DNA of 64,000 nt from Vibrio halioticoli NBRC 102217 (GTDB taxonomy: Bacteria; Pseudomonadota; Gammaproteobacteria; Enterobacterales; Vibrionaceae), in the NCBI RefSeq assembly GCF_000496695.1, contig NZ_BAUJ01000005.1:62001-126000 (forward strand). The letters run 5' to 3'. The notes below the pieces were generated by a model. It was not told the origin of the DNA, searched no databases, and saw only the letters and a list, made by a program, of their open reading frames with translations. Positions 62,101 through 64,000 of this stretch are shown here, one piece after another (the first letter of the stretch is position 1; each line of letters begins with the position of its first letter). Both the position numbers and the translations under genes were made by a program.

Positions 62101-62248
62101 AAAGAAAAGCTATTTAACGGCTAAGATACTAAAAGTAAAAGGAATCATAGAAAAAGAGGGAGACGTCATACACGTTATTGCAGGTCAGTTAATTGACATC
62201 AGTGATCAGTTATCACAACTAGCCAGTCGTTCTCGTGATTTTCATTAG
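59141..62248 (+). CDS. dnaE2: error-prone DNA polymerase III alpha-like, DnaE2
   Basis: 1035-aa C-family polymerase that makes SOS mutagenic bypass possible. The N-terminal PHP domain opens with YAELFCQSNFSFLTGASHPEEL; the polymerase domain has ILYQGRGSAANS, PPDIDVDFEHHRREE (catalytic Asp pair), FPRHLSQHVGGFVIS, IVRPGPIQGDMIHPYLKRR and FGEYGFPESHSASFAVLAY. The C-terminal OB-fold region is ITFFTLEDDTGNINVVVW. The length and PHP start match DnaE2 rather than the 1160-aa replicative DnaE1. It follows imuB by 48 bp in the same SOS operon. The ATG at 59147 is an equal alternative. Confidence 0.95.
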   Translation: MNMSTVKYAELFCQSNFSFLTGASHPEELITQADFLGYSALAITDECSLAGVVRAHTTIKNKQLNIKLIVGSMFWLDQECQIVLLCPNQQAYAELARIITNARRRSDKGKYSLSQWDVLSIKHCFIIWVPQMKEYDHQWAKWLTKQHSARVWLGLQRHLTNTDKQYLQYNQKLAHQYAIPITACGGVLMHNATRLPLQHTLVAIKHNSTVTSISEHLLTNAERTLRNKPKLSKLFRKEWLEEAHNIASRCCFNLASLGYQYPAEIVPDSVTPFAHLCHLVNQGKQLRFPHGVPENVQITIDKELKLIDELNYAHFFLTIHDVVMFAKQKKILYQGRGSAANSVVCYCLEITSVDPRQISVLFERFISKERNEPPDIDVDFEHHRREEVIQYIYQKYGRERAALAATVISYRLKSAIREVGKALAIDETQLDFFIKNINRRDVGLNWQAQIYELGLKPDSLKGQLFIQLVDEIIGFPRHLSQHVGGFVISAGPLYELVPVENAAMPERTIIQWDKDDLESLGLLKVDVLALGMLSAIRRCFQLIERHHQRQLSIADITRLQDDPNVYAMLQKADTIGVFQIESRAQMSMLPRLKPRCYYDLVIQIAIVRPGPIQGDMIHPYLKRRNGEQAISYPSKEVESVLSRTLGVPIFQEQVIKLAMVAAGFSGGEADQLRRAMAAWKKNGDLFKFRDKLISGMLCRGYEQSFAEQIFAQICGFGEYGFPESHSASFAVLAYCSAWLKCYYPAEFYTALLNSQPMGFYSSNQLLQDAKRHGVNVHPISINQSNDEHSIVRNNNISSIQLGLKLIKGLSQNSREQLLAARPTKGFTHIQQIKNIGINRQQLHALTSANALYALTGDRYSTRWQLMDSVEDLPLFNQPSFNRRQDEPIKHGYTFQTNDYEALIEDYSATGLSLNQHPITLLEKENKLGKFIRQNQLIHQPHQSMVTVVGVVTGRQSPHTAGGITFFTLEDDTGNINVVVWQATARAQKKSYLTAKILKVKGIIEKEGDVIHVIAGQLIDISDQLSQLASRSRDFH

Positions 62249-62290
62249 AATAATCTTTATTTTACACAATACATTTCATCAAAAGACAGA

Positions 62291-62318
62291 AAGCCGCTTT
62301 ATCGTCACAAAGCGGCTT
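62291..62318. terminator. terminator between dnaE2 and the small secreted protein gene
   Basis: AAGCCGCTTT and AAAGCGGCTT form a 10-bp stem with an 8-base loop between convergent genes. The tail is weak on the plus strand and U-richer on the minus strand. Confidence 0.7.
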
Positions 62319-62344
62319 AAATAAGAACTCGATACAATGGGCTA

Positions 62345-62632
62345 TTAAGCCCGTTTATGATGAATTCGTGTACGCTGTTTTTTGCCATCCATGACTCCTT
62401 CCATATGACTATCCATTGATTTATTTTCATAAGCTTCGAGCATACCTTGGTCTTGCATACTCTTAGACTCAAGTTGTTGAACTCCTCTATCTGTACTTGT
62501 GCCACTGCGATTTTCTGCAATAGAAATCGCCTGACTGTCGTTAGAAAAATCGTTAAACACCTTATCTTGAGCAAAAACAAACGGTGAAAACGCCACTATA
62601 GAAATGGTTATAAAGCCAGTTTTAAGGTTCAT
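62345..62632 (-). CDS. small secreted protein, unknown function
   Basis: 95-aa protein with a signal peptide (MNLKTGFITISIVAFSPFVFA, cleavage before QDK). The mature part is polar, rich in Ser/Asp/Gln/Met, and ends in a basic tail (KKQRTRIHHKRA). ATG at 62632 has GAGGG 8 bases ahead; a start 19 codons upstream would put the signal sequence inside. No named family is recognised. It converges with dnaE2. Confidence 0.68.
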   Translation of the reverse strand: MNLKTGFITISIVAFSPFVFAQDKVFNDFSNDSQAISIAENRSGTSTDRGVQQLESKSMQDQGMLEAYENKSMDSHMEGVMDGKKQRTRIHHKRA

Positions 62633-62954
62633 ATAAACGCCCTCAGTTAACTCATTAAAGCTAGGAACGCCCTTAGATTTTAGTTGCAAGTTAACAATAA
62701 ATAAACGTAGAGTGATTATTGTTTCTACTTCTTTTTAGCAAATATTCATCTAAGGATGTACGCACGCTAGGAAAATCTTCACAAAAATCAAACAACTATC
62801 GCTAGCAACATCTCAACCGACAACCACCTTAAAAAGATGAGTGTGCCAGAGATAACTAAACAGACCTTGCCGATGCAAAAATTCTTTCATGTCATTGTTT
62901 ATACCAAGCACATTCAAAAATGGATCACTAAAACATTCAATCACGCTTACAGCA

Positions 62955-62983
62955 AAAAGCCCTACAAATAATGCAGGGCTTTT
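62955..62983 (-). terminator. fadR terminator
   Basis: AAAAGCCCT and AGGGCTTTT form a 9-bp stem with an 11-base loop and a T-run on the minus strand, about 70 bp past the fadR stop. The rest of 62633-63054 holds no supportable gene. Confidence 0.8.
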
Positions 62984-63054
62984 AGGAAATCACAACGAGT
63001 ACTTGCTAGTAATATCTGTCCTAACAAACAATATACGCGTTAGTAAATCGTTAT

Positions 63055-63894
63055 TTAACTGTCATCTTCAGTGAAATTGGTTGGCAAACTCACCTTCATT
63101 TCATTCCAGTGCTGACCACTTTCAATACCGTATTGACGCACGATAGCGGCGATACGGTCACGATTGCCGTCTTCACATACTGACAATAAGTCTTTATAAA
63201 AATTAAGTGCAAGATTTCGTGAAACAGGGCTTGAGAAATAGAAAGCACCCACTCGATCGTACAGCTTTTTTAAACCGTTAAAGATCAGACCATAAATCTG
63301 GTTTCCAGAATGGAAAGCTAAATGTTGGAACAACATGTAATCATAGAAATTAAACGTTTTCGCCACTAAGATCGCATCACGCTTTTGTTCATCTTTTTCA
63401 TTGTCTTCTTTGATGTTTTGCGCGATTTTCCCAGCATATGGGAAAGAGTCCATAAAGCTACTATACGAATCCGCTTGCATCAAAGCCTCACATGATTCGA
63501 TAACACGTCGCAAGGTCGCTTCAGATTGCTCTTTGTTCACTTTAAATGCATAACGCATAAAGATAGGGCTGATGCTAGTTCGAGCGGCAAGTAGATCTTC
63601 TACAATACTAGTGGCATTGTCAGCATCTAATGTCATTAATGTATCTAAAATATGCAAACCAGAGGTTTCCATAAATTGATTCACTTTGGTCGGCTTACCA
63701 TGTTGAATGGTTAACCAACCATCACGCGCCAGTCTTTGTAGAACTTCTCTGAGGGTGGTTCGTGTTACACCAATCAGTTCAGATAGCTCACGCTCAGCGG
63801 GTAAAATAGAACCTGGAGCAAATCGTCCGTTCCAAATGCTTTCAATAATGTACTTTTCTGCGAAGCCTGCTGGGCTTTTAGCCTTAATAACCAT
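63055..63894 (-). CDS. fadR: fatty acid metabolism regulator FadR, Vibrio type
   Basis: GntR-family regulator that represses fatty acid degradation and activates unsaturated fatty acid synthesis, released by long-chain acyl-CoA. The N-terminal winged HTH is nearly identical to E. coli FadR ([42 protein letters not shown]). At 279 aa it is longer than E. coli FadR (239 aa) by a stretch of about 40 residues near 138-177 (MQADSYSS to KRDAILV) before [16 protein letters not shown]. That insertion is the recognised Vibrio feature and adds a second ligand-binding site. In other Vibrio, nhaB is divergent from fadR, so nhaB may begin just beyond the right edge; 63895-64000 shows no gene start. Confidence 0.96.
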   Translation of the reverse strand: MVIKAKSPAGFAEKYIIESIWNGRFAPGSILPAERELSELIGVTRTTLREVLQRLARDGWLTIQHGKPTKVNQFMETSGLHILDTLMTLDADNATSIVEDLLAARTSISPIFMRYAFKVNKEQSEATLRRVIESCEALMQADSYSSFMDSFPYAGKIAQNIKEDNEKDEQKRDAILVAKTFNFYDYMLFQHLAFHSGNQIYGLIFNGLKKLYDRVGAFYFSSPVSRNLALNFYKDLLSVCEDGNRDRIAAIVRQYGIESGQHWNEMKVSLPTNFTEDDS

Positions 63895-64000
63895 AGATTG
63901 GAAGTTCCAACTTAAAATTCACTAAATATAACTCATCATACCACCTAATCTAAAATTACAAAAACCAGTGAACCGTTCGCTATGAAATATTACTCATTCT

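Noticed and set aside
59141-62248. Replicative polymerase III alpha (dnaE1)
   Set aside because: It is about 125 residues too short, lies in the LexA-controlled imu operon and has the DnaE2-type N-terminus.

Overview
The window reads as chromosome of a marine, alginate-using Vibrio or close relative. The best single clue is fadR at the right end: it matches gammaproteobacterial FadR but carries the roughly 40-residue insertion known from Vibrio FadR. Two alginate lyases of different families (PL7, PL6), a probable 4-deoxy-L-erythro-5-hexoseulose uronate (DEH) reductase, a full aryl polyene pigment cluster and AT-rich spacers fit the same lifestyle. I found no rRNA, tRNA, CRISPR array, prophage or replication origin.

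Layout. (1) 1-6.5 kb: a REP-associated tyrosine transposase (RAYT) and eleven copies of a ~25-bp repeat (core TTTCAAGACCTGACCCC), singly, in head-to-head pairs and as one tandem pair, around manA, a LysR/MFS-exporter pair and an outer-membrane barrel gene. Several copies sit directly on stop codons. (2) 6.5-9.5 kb: a modular secreted PL7 alginate lyase and an orphan outer-membrane protein. (3) 9.7-14.7 kb: an iron-type operon of imelysin, di-haem oxidoreductase, imelysin-like lipoprotein and DUF1513 protein behind a Fur-box-like site. (4) 15-21.8 kb: glycerol-3-phosphate/glycerophosphodiester uptake: a DeoR-type regulator and ugpQ facing ugpB-A-E-C plus a HAD phosphatase. (5) 21.9-38.7 kb: aryl polyene (APE) cluster of 18 genes: methyltransferase, type II PKS parts, aromatic ammonia-lyase, ligase, acyl/glycosyltransferases and a LolA/MMPL/lipoprotein export set.

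(6) 38.8-45.8 kb: an SDR-like oxidoreductase with a Fur-like site, a PBP5-type carboxypeptidase, a small lipoprotein, a SorC-type regulator facing transaldolase, an enlarged RecX-like protein and a LysR regulator. (7) 46-50.6 kb: the DEH reductase-like gene with strong codon bias, a DUF3859 protein and a PL6 alginate lyase lipoprotein with a repetitive linker, followed by a small decayed gene at 51.0 kb. (8) 52-56.7 kb: a Tat-exported PLP enzyme, a periplasmic binding protein without permeases and a GGDEF-EAL membrane protein. This resembles the NspS-MbaA signalling pair of V. cholerae with an added periplasmic enzyme, and is my best candidate for an undescribed system. (9) 56.9-62.2 kb: the imuA-imuB-dnaE2 mutagenesis cassette under a textbook LexA box. 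(10) A small secreted protein and fadR close the window.

Functionally, alginate breakdown (PL6, PL7, DEH reductase) is scattered rather than in one operon, and the APE, Ugp, imelysin and Imu blocks each form a self-contained transcription unit. All functional calls rest on recognising motifs and gene order by eye; no database search was run.
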